A stretch of 64,000 bases of DNA from Podospora comata (lineage: Eukaryota; Ascomycota; Sordariomycetes; Sordariales; Podosporaceae): contig CP071494.1 of the NCBI GenBank assembly GCA_017354895.1, positions 2,108,001-2,172,000 of the forward strand, given 5' to 3'. Made by a program: the position numbers and the translations under genes. Positions 47,755 through 60,199 of this stretch are shown in pieces. Below the pieces are notes generated by a model that was not told where the DNA came from, searched no databases, and saw only the letters and a program-made list of their open reading frames with translations. Each line of letters opens with the position of its first letter. Within the stretch, counting starts at the first letter, position 1.

Positions 47755-49340
47755 ATGACTAACCACAACCAAGCCGCTGGTGGCCCCGGGTCTTCACTCT
47801 TTCAGGCCCGCCGCACCCGCCACGATCACGCTCACAGCAACCACTCTCCCATCCTCCTCAACCATCACAACCAGCACCGACACCTGCACCGGGAGTTCTC
47901 TCAATCGCTCGAGAACCCCCAACAACCACAACCGAACCACCACGCTCGTTCCCCCTCCGATGCGAAACTGCAGCCGCGCCAGGTCGTTGTCGTCCAAACT
48001 GTTTCTGTCGTCCAATACGTCGATGCTACAGGCGCACTCGTTAGCCTTTCGACCCTTCGCTCGGATCCCGTCGCACCGTCGCCCATAGACACCCTCCCGG
48101 CAGCCGTCACTGCTGGCCTCACCACGCCCGACGACCTATTGCCCAGCGTGTCTCTCCCCGACCCGACGCTCGATCCCAGCCAGGATGGCACGCCCACGCC
48201 CACGCCTCCGGCCGTGACCGAGCCCGAGTTCTCATCTTCCTTCCAGTCAACGTCCGTCGAGACGCTGACGTCCACTCCTTCTGGCATAACGCCGCCGTTT
48301 CCCATATTGTCCTCGGGGAACTTCAACTCCTCGTCTAGTGCGTCTTGGATCTTTGCTCCTGTCCATGTTGACCTCAACTAACACCATGACCAGCGCGCCT
48401 ACCGCCCACAATCTTTACAAACAGCACACTACCAGCTCTCTTTTCAAACTCCACCAGGACCTCAACGTCCTTCTTTCGTTCAACAACTTCATCTTCTTCT
48501 TTTACCAAGAGCAGCACCAGCTCGCGCACTCGACTGACTTCGACCACGACCTCGTCTGCCCCAACAGTAGTGATCAACGGGTTCGGCGAGGATGCCGGCG
48601 GCGTAAGAGGCATCCCGGCACCGCAACCTACGGCCGACGACACTGGGTCTGATCCTAGCCCTGGACTGACCCCCGAGGCCAGAAACGCCGTGGTCGGTGG
48701 AGTGGTGGGCAGTGTTGCTGGTATCGCCATTGTGGCTTTGGTCTTGATGTTTTTCCTCAAGTGGAGGAAACAGCAGGGGCGAGGAATCATGCTGCTTGGG
48801 GATGGAGACAGCACAATTCGCGGCAGAGGTCTTGGATCCGGTCCATCATCTGGGCCCAGCGGAGGCGCAGGAAGAATGTCGCAGATCAGGTTCCCATTCG
48901 CCGTTCCATCCGCACTTGCCAAGCTAAACGGAAACCAAGCCATCGAGGCGCCACCGGCCGAACCACAAGAGAAGGGATTCTATCGCGTTTCTGGGAGGAA
49001 GTTGGTATCCGTCTTGGAGTCGGGGGGGGATGGATGGTCCGATCCGGATCCACGCAACAGTGTCGGCACGTCTTACTACAGGGACTCACAGGCCTTCCTC
49101 CAAAGTTCGAACCTCCCTCCTTTGCAACTAGGCTCACCGATGCGACCCGAAAGCGGTGTTATCGTTTACCACGACGGCCCAGCACGAACGCCAATTGAGG
49201 AGCACTCGCCTATGCCGGGCGGTCAACGTCGTTCCGCATTTCCCAATCTGCTCCAGGTCCAGGATCCCGTCGGTCGAAGTATCAACGTACAACACGCCGG
49301 ATCTCGCGTCTCACAATCTCGATTCACCGAAGATTCATAG
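47755..49340 (+). CDS. Single-pass membrane protein, Ser/Thr-rich sensor-like
   Basis: Exons 47755-48337 and 48394-49340 (56-nt intron, codon A|CG) give 509 aa. No enzyme domain is seen. Residues 1-75 are His/Asn/Arg-rich with no classical signal peptide. At about 78-100 a dibasic-like PRQ is followed by VVVVQTVSVVQYVDATG, a block I associate with fungal Mid2/Wsc-like wall proteins. A Pro/Ser/Thr-rich segment with N-glycosylation sequons (NST) runs to about 285. One hydrophobic span lies at about 292-315 (AVVGGVVGSVAGIAIVALVL), directly followed by a basic stop-transfer KWRKQ. The cytosolic tail is about 190 aa with no domain (GFYRVSGRKLVSVLE is its most structured part). Topology suggests a cell-surface stress-sensor or polarity protein, but this is inference. 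Confidence 0.78.
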
Positions 49341-50643
49341 CGTCTGAAAACAATAGCGCCTAAAAGCATAGCGTCTGAAAGCACCTGCGCTCATCTACAG
49401 CGTAACACTTGTACATGCCCGCACACACCTACACCTATTCAATAATGTCTGGGTTTACCACTGGCGTCGGAGGGTTTGAGAGACAATACTCATATTTTTT
49501 TTTCTTTCTAGAAGAGCGAGTTATCTTTGGCTTGTTGGTCTAGCCCCATTTTTCGATACCTTTTTGCTTGTCATCTTTTTGGATATACCAGAAACTATCT
49601 TTTGCGATTTTCCGGTCAGACACAGACAGCCGCAGGACCTCTTTTTACATGGATATACATTATTTGGGATGCGAGGTCTTGGGGGGCTGTGGGGTGCTGG
49701 TTTTGGAAATGTATTGGTTGCTTTTGTTTGGCTCGACTGGGAAGATGGAAATCAACTAGTCGCGTGGAACAGAAGATTTTTGGACTTGGAGGGTTATAAA
49801 AGAGATCGAAGAAGGAGAGCAAGCGGATGCGCACGGGGGGGTCTTTTATGTGTGTGTGTGTGTGTGGCAAACTTTTTTGTTGTATATATTGGGGCCTTTT
49901 TTTATTTTGGCATGTTATTTGAATGTAGATGTTGAATGTGTTTACTTGTGGTGTCTTATGTCTATCTGGGGATTGAGCTTACTTACGTACACTTCCTCAA
50001 CACTGCCACGCTTGTGGAAACATATACAATTGCAACTTGGACAATCGCAATTCAAGCTTCTAGCTTCAAACAGACAAGCAAGGCCGGCGCTTGAGTCTTG
50101 AAACTGGCCAAGACTTGCCCTTCCAATAGGTATCTGTAGTGCAAACACCCATCGTTGTTCAGATAGATAAAACCAGTATCATACCTACTCTCAACCTGCC
50201 AGAGGTGTATCTTTGTTCTACCTGGCAGCTTATTTTCTACCAGGACAGTTTCCTGCAAGATGTTGGAAAACGTGCTTGACGAGCTTCCAAATCCCAGCCG
50301 TGACATGTAACCATTATCCTGCCACAAAATCAACTCTACAACTCTCAAAATACGCACCAAAAAAAGATACAAAACAACACTTGAAAATCAAAGCTTAGAC
50401 AAGGTCCAGTCGTCACACAAGTCACCTCAACCAAAGCACAGATAAAAGAAACAAACATCATGTATCACACCTCCCCCCCCCCCCTCTCCACCCCATCCTA
50501 TCTCAACTAGCTTGCTATACAAACGTTTCCTCTACCTATACAACTTCCCCCTGCCTCTTTCATCAGAATAAAACCTATGCCACTCCCCTGAATAATATCC
50601 ACCTTCCCTACTCTAACCGTCATGATATCCATCACCACCCCGT
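49341..50643. other. Intergenic, convergent 3' ends
   Basis: About 1.3 kb between convergent genes. The left half is T/G-rich (3' UTR of the plus-strand gene) with a short (TG)n at about 49849-49866. The right half is C/A-rich (3' UTR of the minus-strand RhoGAP gene). No coding frame is supportable. Confidence 0.6.
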
Positions 50644-53600
50644 CTAACACTGCCTCTTAACCCCACTAAACATCTCCTCCGCCGCCCTCCACATACTACT
50701 CGTATCTCCATTCCCATCAGCCCCATCCCCACGGTCCCTATCCCTATGCCTGGGTGGTACAGGCGGAGGCGGAAAAGGCAAGATCTCCGCAGGATACTCC
50801 TCATCCATATCATACGGACTCCCCGCACTACTCCTACTGTTCTCAATACTAGCAATAGCACTGCTCGCCTCCCTCGGCAAGCCTCTAAACCTTCTCTTCA
50901 TCCTTTCCGTAAAACTTTCCTCTCCTGCTTGTCTTTGCTCAACCTGCTGCAGTTCTAAAGATGGCATCGGGCTGAGAGAAGGACTGTGGACGGGTTTCTT
51001 CTGTCCGTTCCAACTGGGGTGAAGAGACAGGGTGTTTTGTTCCGGTTGTAGATACTGACGCTGTTGCTCTGGCGCCTCAATAACAACCGCCGGCTGGTTA
51101 TACCCACTCACCACCTCCCCCTTCTGTTCCCAACCCCTAACCTCATCATACCCCCCAGTATAACACTCCTCCATAAAATCATCCACCCCATCCAACACCC
51201 CTACTCCCTCCCCCTCACCACCCACCTCCCTGGCCCTCCTCGCCCGTTCCCTAACCCTCTCAAGCATCCCAACCCTCTCCTCCGCCTTCTCCGCCCTCCC
51301 CTTCCACATATCCCTCTCCATTTCCACCTCCCTCAACCTCTCCCTCAACCTCTCGCACTCCTCCCCGACATCCGCCTTGACAACCAACTCTTTCGTCAAC
51401 TGCGTAATCTGCCCCGACTTTTCCACCAACTGCATCTGCAAACTGCGAATCTGAGCCTCCAGAGCAATCGTCTGCGATTTCTGCCGGCCGGCACTCCGCT
51501 CCTCTTCTTCCTGCTGTTGCTCAGGAAACCCTGGATGGTCACCAAAACTCGAAGCTCTAGAAGGTGCAGACCACTTCTCCTTGATCGTGACGTGTGAGTC
51601 GTCATCGTTTCTCGTAGTCCGGGAAAAGCTGACACGGTGCTTCGGTGTAGTAACTTCTGAACTCGGCCTACGAGGTGCCTCCCGCTCAGGAGGAGCCGGT
51701 GTCACCACCATCTCCTCATCCACCCCCTTTTCCGCACCCGCGACAACCCCAGTAGCCTTCGCCTTCTCCATCGCAGCCTCAAGCTCATCGCTACCCTCCC
51801 CCACAACCCCCGGCATCTTCTCAACCTCAACCGGACTCCTCAACCTCCCCGGACTCGCCCCCCAAAGAGCCGCAGCCTCCACACTCCCCTTTGACCTCCT
51901 CACCGGCACAACAGGCGGCACCAACGTCCGTCCCCTCTCCACCACCTCCCCTGGCATACTCTCAGACTTCCTCATCTCAATCTGCTTACCCGGACAAGCT
52001 GGCGGCGGCGGCTTCAACGGCGACATCGACTTCGACGGCGAAACCCCCTTCCTCGGCGAAGGGTTAACCGTATACTGCGCCAACACCCCACTCGGCTTCA
52101 AATCAAGGCTTCCCCCCCCAACCTTCTGCATAGGCGACGGCACAAACGCCTCCTCTTTGCTCGCGCTCTCAAACATCGCCGCCATGGCCTTGACCGCGCT
52201 GCCGACTGACGTGACCGGTCTCAGGTAATGCTGCACCGTGGTACCAGGGGTAGCAGTGACAGGAGTAGTAGACTCAGCGATCGTCGTTGCCCGCTTGTCA
52301 GGGCTCTGCTGCGGTGTCTTGGGTAGAGGAGACGACTTCTTCTTGCGTGCATTGTCCAGCCTCGAGAGTCTCTTCTCCCTAATATCACCACTACTCGTCG
52401 TGCTGATGACCTTATCATCATCATGCGAAGTGATGGATGTCCTAGTTTGCGACGACCTCCTCTCCTTTCCGATCTGCTGCCTTCTCTCCCCGGCGGTGGG
52501 AGATCCTCCGGGCTGCTCTGACGACCCAAGAGACTTGCGCGAGCGAAAGGGTATGAATCGTGGACTTGTCGGCTGAGCAGAGGGACTCTCAGTATCCGTT
52601 GAAGCACCCCGGTGCCTTGATCGCCAGGCAGCAAGCCTGGACCGTTTCTGTCCAGAGACATCGCTCCGCGGTAAATCATCTCGCAGACCCTTATTTTCCA
52701 CCCGAGCTGGCGAAGACACAGTAAAGGACCCCGAAACGACGATCGGTCTTGCAGTATCTTGAGATGATCCTCTTTGGTGGTCCTCGGAACTCCGGTCCCT
52801 GCTCCGAGCACTGCTGAAGGAACCAGATGGTCTTTTTACTCGACAACCCTTATTTTTGGTACGTTGAGGTCCTCCTGTATTTCCTGTATTCATCTCTGCC
52901 GTATCCTTAAACTGGTCATCATTGTCTGCTCGTTTATTCAAACTCAGCTGACTCAACCGCTTCTTCTCCGCTCTCATGCTTCCCGTCACGTCGTTCTTAA
53001 ATCGGATGGAATCTGCGGAGATCACGAGTCGACGTCTGGCCGTCGGAGTCGGAGAGGCAGGAGAGGGCCCTCTCGGCATCTCGGGGACGTTCATGCTGAT
53101 GTTGTCTGGAGTGGGATAACGAGTACCTGCTGTTCCGGCGCCGGTTGACGAGCTCGTCAGCACTGATTCTCCTGGAGCCCAAGGTGGGGGTCGTTGGCGA
53201 AGAGAGAAAGGCTCCTCCATGGCCGCATACTGAACGGTTTCCAAAGGAGCGGGAGGGTATCCATACATCTGCTCACCAGCGGCATCGTGGTAATTCTGAT
53301 TATGGTGATGGCCCGTCGGGGATGTTGCTTCCGGGTCCGCGAGCGATGGCTCCTCAGCAGTGGGTGACAACAACGGCATGGAGGCCATCGCGCCAACTCG
53401 ATGTTGGGACGAAGAGCGAGCGTTCCCAGTCCTTGGCCGTTGCCGCTGCACCGAAAGTGAAGACCGGCTCATCCCGAGTCGTCCCGGCCCTCCACCGGAT
53501 GCTCGTCCTTCCGCCTAGTTAGCCAACCGTCCCGAGTCTAGCAGTCATCCGGAGGAAGTAGACTTACTAGCGTCAGGAGTAGGACTAGGCGGAATAGGTG

Positions 53601-54954
53601 ATCCTCCTTCTTCGGATTGCCTCGAGTGACGATTTCTCAACCCGCTCCCCCATTCCGCAGGCTTTCTCACCACAAACGACTCAGACGCAGAAGGTCTGAG
53701 CCCACCAGCCTTGTCCTGCAGAGACTCCTGCTGCCGGTAGTGATGCCGAGCATGCTGCTCCGAGATTGCCGTCGGGCTGGACTTGAGCACGTCCAGGTTC
53801 TTCATATGCCTGACAACCTCCCGCCAGTGCACAATCAGCATCTCAGCAATGCTGTTCGCAACATGTATCTTGTCAACAGACAACGCCCCTCGCCGCGAAT
53901 GACTAGCCTCCGTATCCATGGACGTTTTACACTTCCTCCTCTCTCGTTTGGCAGCAGGTGGCGTAACAGGAAACAACACCAGCCCCTGATTTGGATTCGC
54001 AATCCTCATCGTATATCCATGAATCAAATCCCCCACCAGCAACGGCCCAAACACAATCCCCAAAGCATTATACCCCATCAAATCCGCCGTAGGCAACGGC
54101 CGTCCCAGTTCATCCTCCCTGGGAGTCTTCTCCGCCGTCCTCCCAATCAAACACAGCAACCCAAACACGGCACAAATCAACTCCCTCCGGAACTGCGACT
54201 TGACCGTGCCAATAGCAAGCGCAATCAACCTCGCCCTCAACTTCGTCTGCTTCGTCCTCGGAAACTCGGGATCCCCCTTCAGCTGACTGTGAATAGCCAC
54301 CAAGGCATCAAACAAGGCCAAACTCCCCAATATACCCCCCGGCAGTCCCGCCAGCAACCGTTTAAACGTCGAGGCCACATCGTGCGTCCCAACCTTGATA
54401 TGACTCGGCAGATTCGGACACCGAATCGTACTCGCAATCTCGTCCTTGTCCCCCTCGGCACAGCAATAATACTCATACAGCGCATTCACCACCCTCACCG
54501 ATCCCGGAATGCGAAACACCCCCTGAGTATCCGCCGCATGCTGAACCAGATATTGCGCCGTCGCCCGAAAGCACGTCGGCAGCACCAGCGATCCCGCCGC
54601 ATACTCGCTCGGCAGATACAAGAAGCTCTTCCCGCACAGCCTCACCAAGCTCTGCAGGTCCTCATCCTTGAGCGAATCCCTCCTCATCATCACCCCATTC
54701 ACCAAATGCATGGCCAAATCACTCACGCTCCTCTTATGCTTCACCATCTTCTTCCCCTTTTGATCCTCCCCCCCTTCCGCCCCCGTCGTAGTCATCGACC
54801 GCCCACTCAAACTCACAACCCCACTCCCACCCGAGACCTGCCTCCCCAGAAACGTCCTCGAAAACCAACTCCTCTTTGAACAATGTCGATTATTCTCCTG
54901 CTGCTGCAAAGGCGACCTATCCGGCTGTTGTTTTGTCAGCCCCCCTCCTCACCC

Positions 54955-54987
<33 letters not shown>

Positions 54988-55571
54988 CAACGAGAAACAA
55001 ACCTACCGACTCTTGCCCTCCCCCCACCCTCAACCACCACAATCCCCCTAACCCCATACTTCGCCGCCAACCGGTTATACTCCCCCACAAACTCGCTCCT
55101 ATCCCCCACCTCATCCGTATCGCTCAACCCCCCCAAATCCCCGCTCGAGCTCGTCCACGTCGCACTGCTTTCGTTCCCTCCTCCCCTTCCACCACCAAAA
55201 GTCGCCGAGTGCGGAAGCGGTAGCTGTAACCTTCTAGGTCCTATCTCAGGTCCAAACCCACCGCCAACCGGTGAACTCTGAAAGTTCCCCCCACTGCTGA
55301 ACAACCGTCCTCCCGCGAGATTGGATGGCTGGTGGGTTTCGAGGGAGGCATACCTCGACGACGACAGTGACGGCCCCGCCTCGTCAATATCTGATAAAGG
55401 TTCGTGGGTGTTGTTGTCATCCTCCTCCTCCTGATCAAGCGACTCGCTCGACCAGGTCCGTTCCATCCGAGCGCGTCGACCTTCGTCCCCATGGCGAGGA
55501 GGCGGAGAAGAACCGCCGAACCGGAGGGTTTGTTGATGCTGCTGCTGCCGCTGCTGCTGTTGCTGCATCAT
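50644..55571 (-). CDS. Large RhoGAP-domain protein with C-terminal coiled coil
   Basis: GTPase-activating protein for Rho-family GTPases, likely acting in polarity or wall signalling. Minus-strand exons: 55571-55003, 54916-53568 and 53507-50644 (1593 aa). Exon 1 is low-complexity (Gln-rich start MMQQQQQRQQQHQQ) with a short block EFVGEYNRLAAKYGVRGI. The RhoGAP domain spans about 300-500: the arginine-finger loop GVFRIPGS (Arg about 325), LPSHIKVGTHDVASTFKRLL, AGLPGGILGSLALFDALVAI and NALGIVFGPLLVGD. Exon 3 is mostly disordered Ser/Pro/Arg sequence, with ISADSIRFKNDVTGS near 800 and a probable coiled coil at about 1320-1400 (LEAQIRSLQMQLVEKSGQIT onward). The intron 1 borders are the weakest: two donor/acceptor pairs keep frame. 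The exon 3 acceptor was fixed by frame (an upstream AG puts a stop in frame). The start is the first ATG. Confidence 0.85.
54954..54986. repeat. (CAA)11 microsatellite in RhoGAP intron 1
   Basis: Perfect CAA units on the plus strand (TTG on the coding strand), inside the intron about 35 nt upstream of the 3' splice site. Confidence 0.95.
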
Positions 55572-55662
55572 CTCGTTTGTTGTATCCAGTAAACGACAAG
55601 GGAAATAGCAAACAATCGAATCGAAGGGAGGAAGAGCGCAGGATAAAAGTATTATTCAACAA

Positions 55663-55707
55663 ACACACACACACGCACACGCACACACCCACACACACAC
55701 ACACACG
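55663..55707. repeat. (CA)n microsatellite, imperfect
   Basis: CA tract interrupted by CG and CCC; in the upstream region of the RhoGAP gene. Confidence 0.9.
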
Positions 55708-56145
55708 AGAAAGATGAACAGACCCCAGAAACAGGATTGTCTTCAGCAAACGGTCTGTCTTTCCCCCCATGCCTCCAACCAAAGGAAAGAAAGAGATTGT
55801 GTCAAGGTCAAAATTAGAAAGAAGACCTGACGGTGTGTATCATCTCCTTGTGCAGGCAGGTAGGTGCATCTGCAAGCTGCTGCAACAACAAAGAGGCAGG
55901 CAGGCAGGTGCCTAGCAACGCTAGTGTGTCAGTTACCTTAGGCTTCTCCCCTCTGCTGCTTCCCGTTTTGCATGTTTGACTTCCAGGTTGTTCAGTTCAG
56001 GCAGGAGGAATTGGATGCCACTTCCAACAAACGGAAGAAGGAGGGACCGTGGGCGAGTAAAGTGTGGCTGGTGGGAAAGCTTCAAAGGGTCAAGGGGAAC
56101 AGACACCACATAAAACATGTCACAAATCTCTTCAATTAAGAAACT

Positions 56146-56258
56146 GAGAGAGAGAGAGAGATAGAGAGAGAGAGAGAAAGAGAGAGATAGAGAGAGAGAC
56201 AGAAAGAGAGAGAGAGACAGAAAGAGAGAGAGAGACAGAGGGAGGGAGGGGGAGAGAG
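56146..56258. repeat. GA-rich purine tract
   Basis: About 110 nt of GA repeats with AGAT, AGAC and AAAG interruptions; purely purine over most of its length on the plus strand. Confidence 0.93.
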
Positions 56259-56477
56259 TCAGAGTCAAGAGAGAAACAAAAAGTCTATACCGTGGGGTAA
56301 AAAAATAGAACAGAATATGCAACCATGGTATTCCTTGTCCACATCCGGCCCGTGACGCCATGCAAATGCAAATCAAAATAAATCGGAGTCAAGCATAACC
56401 CAAGAGGCCTGGTGAGGGACACAGGGTAGATACTGGTCCCCGTTCCAAATATTATCATGCCCATGCCGCCCCCCGAC

Positions 56478-58170
56478 CTAATTCCCCCGAATGTCGTCGT
56501 CCTCCTCGCCATAGAGCAAAACATACTTTAGAATGTCCGATAGTGAAATGATGCCCTTGAGACGGTTATCGTCATCCACCACAATCAACCGATGCACCCG
56601 TGACTTCCGAATTGTGTCAAAGATGGCATCCAGCCGGTCATCCTCATTGCACGTGTAGATGCCACCGAATTCTTCGGCCCGTCTGGACAGCGCCTCGCCC
56701 ACCGTGGCGCTCAGCTCGTCGTAGGCGCCACCTTTGATGCAGGGTATCACATCGACCGCCTCAAACAGGTTCAGAACCCTGTTGTCCTTGTCGATGATGG
56801 GCACCGCCGAGATGTTGTACTTGACCATGAGGTGAATAACGTCGAGAACCGAACTGCCCATGGTGGCCGTCGCCAGGTCCTTGTAGGTGCCCAGCCCAAG
56901 CTCTCGGACGGGCTTTTTCAGCAACATGGTGTACTGTTCGTTGTTGACGGCGATGAACTTGAGGATGCGGTACTGCGTGATGACGCTGACAACCATCTCC
57001 CTTCCCGTCTCGTCGTCCCGATCTACCAATGGGATCCTCCTGGCTCTCGTTTTGAGCATGCGCCGACATGCCTCATACAAGGGGCGCATAGGATGGACCG
57101 ACACCGTTTCGAGCGGCAGCACGCCAATCGCCCTTTCAATGTCTGCCGCCTTCATTTTAGCCCCCGTCTCTCCTAGAAAACCTCCTTTGCGGCGGCCACC
57201 TACCTCGAAGACTGCTCAGGCGGAACTGATCGATGTGCGCAATCTCGTCAGGGAACTGGCAGTAGTACTGAATGACATTGATAAAGTCGGTGCTCGTCAG
57301 CAGGCCGGCAAAGGCTGAGTTCTGCGAATCCCAGAGCGGCGCTGACACGATGCCTGCATGTTCAACCCGGAGTCAGTACGTCATGGGGTAGCAGAGGGCA
57401 TCAAGGAGGGGTCCGCGAACCGTTTTGTATGAGAATGTTCAAGCTCTTTTTGATGAGCAGGTTGTTATCGAGCACAACCAAACGGAAGGACAGAGGCAAG
57501 ACATCGTAACTCGTCCGGACCTTGAGGAACTCGCGTACCCCTCTCTGTTTGTCCAAAACCACGCGTTAGCTTCCATGTCGAGGTCATCAGGGTCTGCTGC
57601 AGCCCATGGCCGGAACCCCGCATCAGCAGCAGTTGCATTGCCAGGTCGGGAGCGCAGGGAGACAGCGGGGTTCGTTCCCAGCCAGGCGGGTTGGGCGCGT
57701 GGCCATTCGGAACGTGGGGAGGATGGGTCGATGTATGTTTGAACATGTGTGCCAGGCAGGCCGGGCTGTCTATGTATGTATATACATGTATATCATGTGT
57801 GTATCATGTGTGTGTCTGGGTGCGCGTGGATGGGAAGGACGCGGGGGTTGACAGGCTGGGCAAGGGGGGGGGAGGGGCACGATGGGTGTTAGGTAGATAG
57901 ATAAATGCTCACCAGACCCTGCATCTGCTCCTTGTCCAGCGGACCTGAGGCTCTATTATCCGACATTGTGCGACTGATGGGCTTTGGACGCAAGTAGGAG
58001 GACGGGGCCGCGACAAAGGGGAACTCGTGACCATGTCGCAGCGGCAGCGGGCCACTGGAATTGGTTCCAGCCGCAGAGGTTGTGGTGGGAGAGGAGGCAA
58101 CAGGAGCACTGCCCTCGGTGGCAGGTCCAGGATGTGCCTTTTCGGCGGGCGTACGAGTGTCGTCTTCCAT
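56478..58170 (-). CDS. snf4: AMP-activated kinase (SNF1) gamma subunit Snf4
   Basis: Regulatory nucleotide-binding subunit of the SNF1/AMPK kinase, which controls derepression of alternative carbon use. Minus-strand exons 58170-57913, 57544-57421, 57353-57204 and 57142-56478 give 398 aa. After a disordered N-terminus come four CBS repeats, at about 95-165, 185-250, 260-322 and 330-392. Blocks include [60 protein letters not shown] and [20 protein letters not shown]. The start is uncertain: ATG 58170 is the first in this frame, ATG 57966 ([18 protein letters not shown]) is an alternative, and the frame stays open upstream to about 58280 and may belong to a longer exon. Intron 1 (368 nt) is far longer than the other two. 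The protein family assignment is firm. Confidence 0.94.
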
Positions 58171-60199
58171 TATCGTGATGGTGGAACGTGGCCGCACATA
58201 GGGAGGGACTCTGCTGTTCCGCGGCCGGTGCGCTTCGCCAGGCGCAAAAAAAGGAAACTCGTCTCTGGGGTCCAAGTTCTAGACAGAGCAAGCCTCCTTT
58301 GCGGTGGAAAGCGTTGTTGTGTTGCCGCCCAGCGGGACCGAGGACCGGAGGTAGTCGAGAAGGGGCAGACCAGGAGGGAGGGAGAAAGAGAGAACAAAGG
58401 GAGCTGCAGCCACTCTCTGTCCAGATGCTCGCTAGGCCAGGAACAAGACCTCTCTTGTCTGGAAACTTGTGATACAACGGGGCGGGCACTTGGAGAGTTT
58501 TATCGGGCAACAGTTCCAGAGCTGCTTGGCTCTGCTTTGCCCGATAAGAAATAATAAGGTGCGACGCTATACCGCTGGATACCTGCGATTAGTGCATGTG
58601 GATGCCGATCCGTCCTGTGGCTTGGGGCTGTGGCTCCGGGACGCCATTTCGATATGTCATGGCTTGGTTCAAAGAGCCACAACCTCATGGCACTGCGCTG
58701 CTGATTACCAGAGTGAGATGTCATATTTTCATGTCTACACAGTGTTGTCAAGTGATCTAATTCCATGGTCTGGATGAAGCTCCCTATCTCGAGATGCACA
58801 AGGTGGGGCACACCGAGGGTAGAGGGGCTGGTCCAAACGTCTGGAGGATTGTGATACAAAATCAAGCAGGTTATAAGTCGTCAAAAGCTATATGTGCTAG
58901 TTAATCCATCCGTCTTGGTCGATTTCAATACGCTGTCACAGAGTCCAAATGTGAAAATGTTCAGAATGTGATGGTGATGAGTCTCGGGATTAGAGGAACG
59001 AAACTTTTGCCCCGCCATTCCCAAGCATGACTTCATTGCCTGTGGCCTTCATCCTTCCCACCTTGGGCACGGCAACATATAGCCTTCTTGGAGGATTGCG
59101 GTGCCTTATGGGATGAACCTTGGAGTATTTGCAGGTTTCATGGTGTACTCATCCCACAACAGCGTCCAAAATATTGGATTCTATTTTATGCGCGTGGAGT
59201 TTTCTGGATGGCCATCAAAGATCACCGCAGGATGCTCTGAAACAGGTATGCCGAAGCCGAAGATCGGGGCCGTTCACAGATGCATACATAGATTTGCAGG
59301 TGCTCCATGGATATGCGCCACAACCGCTGTAAATTGTGTCTTGTAATTGATGCTCCCTGAGCCGTATGCCACTCTTGTGCTCCTAGAGTAGCAGCCTTCT
59401 ATGTCCTACAATATCTGCTTGGCCATTGGCTAGACAGTCCAATTTTTGATATGGAGTCGATTTCATCTCTGGGGAAGCGAGCCGAACTCTCCACACTTGC
59501 CAAGTGGAACAAGGCCTGATAAGCCAATGTTCAGATGTTGACGTAGGTAATCCATCCCCCAACGGTCGTCTCGGAGTGAGGCTGTCAGGAGAGGGCAGAC
59601 ATGTTCGTCTGGAAGGGCGGGAGGCGGGAGGCGGGGAGGTGGTGGTCGGTGAAGGTGGTGAGCCTGACGTGCCTGACCGGCAACACGTTGTCGTTCTTGA
59701 GCTGTTACAGCTTCCAGGGCTCTGTCGCCAACTCATGTTGGGTGAGTGGGTTGCCGTTGCCGAGCTGCAGGGTACAAAGGTACAACATCAGGCAGCGCAC
59801 AGGCCACAGCGACCCCAGAAGCTGTGTTGGACAAGGCAGCGTCGATTCGATGACACTGGAAGCAGAGCGTGTGTGCGTGTGCCGTGCGATTCCCTGGTGA
59901 TCCAGATCCCCCAAACAACAAACAACATCGGCCTCGGCAGCCCAACGCCTGCCAACTCAACCTGACCGCTAGGTACTGGCCGCCACTGTGAACCCCATCA
60001 AACTCCCCATTCGAGGGCCATGTTTCTTTGATATCTTTTCTCTTGTTGCACATCCCGCTCCCCTTCCGCTGCAAGCCAGCGACAGCCGCCAACCGACCGA
60101 GCTTGCTTTTCAATACCTACACCACACCAGACAAACCCCGACATCATCTCACCCCGAGCCTTCGAACTCGGACCCCTTGGCGCTCTTCCATCAGCCGCC
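58171..60199. promoter_or_regulatory. Divergent intergenic region snf4 / vac8
   Basis: About 2.0 kb between start codons. The open snf4 frame continues to about 58280 with a possible 3' splice site (CTGTCTAG) near 58281, so an upstream snf4 exon may exist. The stretch about 59960-60199 is C/A-rich and likely the vac8 leader. Between them I see nothing supportable. Confidence 0.5.

Larger units (their letters stand above)
55572..56477. promoter_or_regulatory. RhoGAP upstream region and snf4 3' end
   Basis: About 900 bp between two minus-strand genes. It holds a (CA)n tract at 55663-55707 and a GA-rich tract at 56146-56258, which is CT-rich in the sense of RhoGAP. Such CT tracts are common in fungal core promoters and leaders. 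No coding frame is supportable. Confidence 0.5.

Noticed and set aside
53617-54879. 420-codon plus-strand frame opposite the RhoGAP exon
   Set aside because: Antisense shadow rich in Arg, Pro and Gln; the minus strand encodes the RhoGAP domain.
59504-59965. 153-codon plus-strand frame upstream of vac8
   Set aside because: Repetitive Gly/Val/Glu composition, no recognisable motif, and a frame on the opposite strand is equally open.
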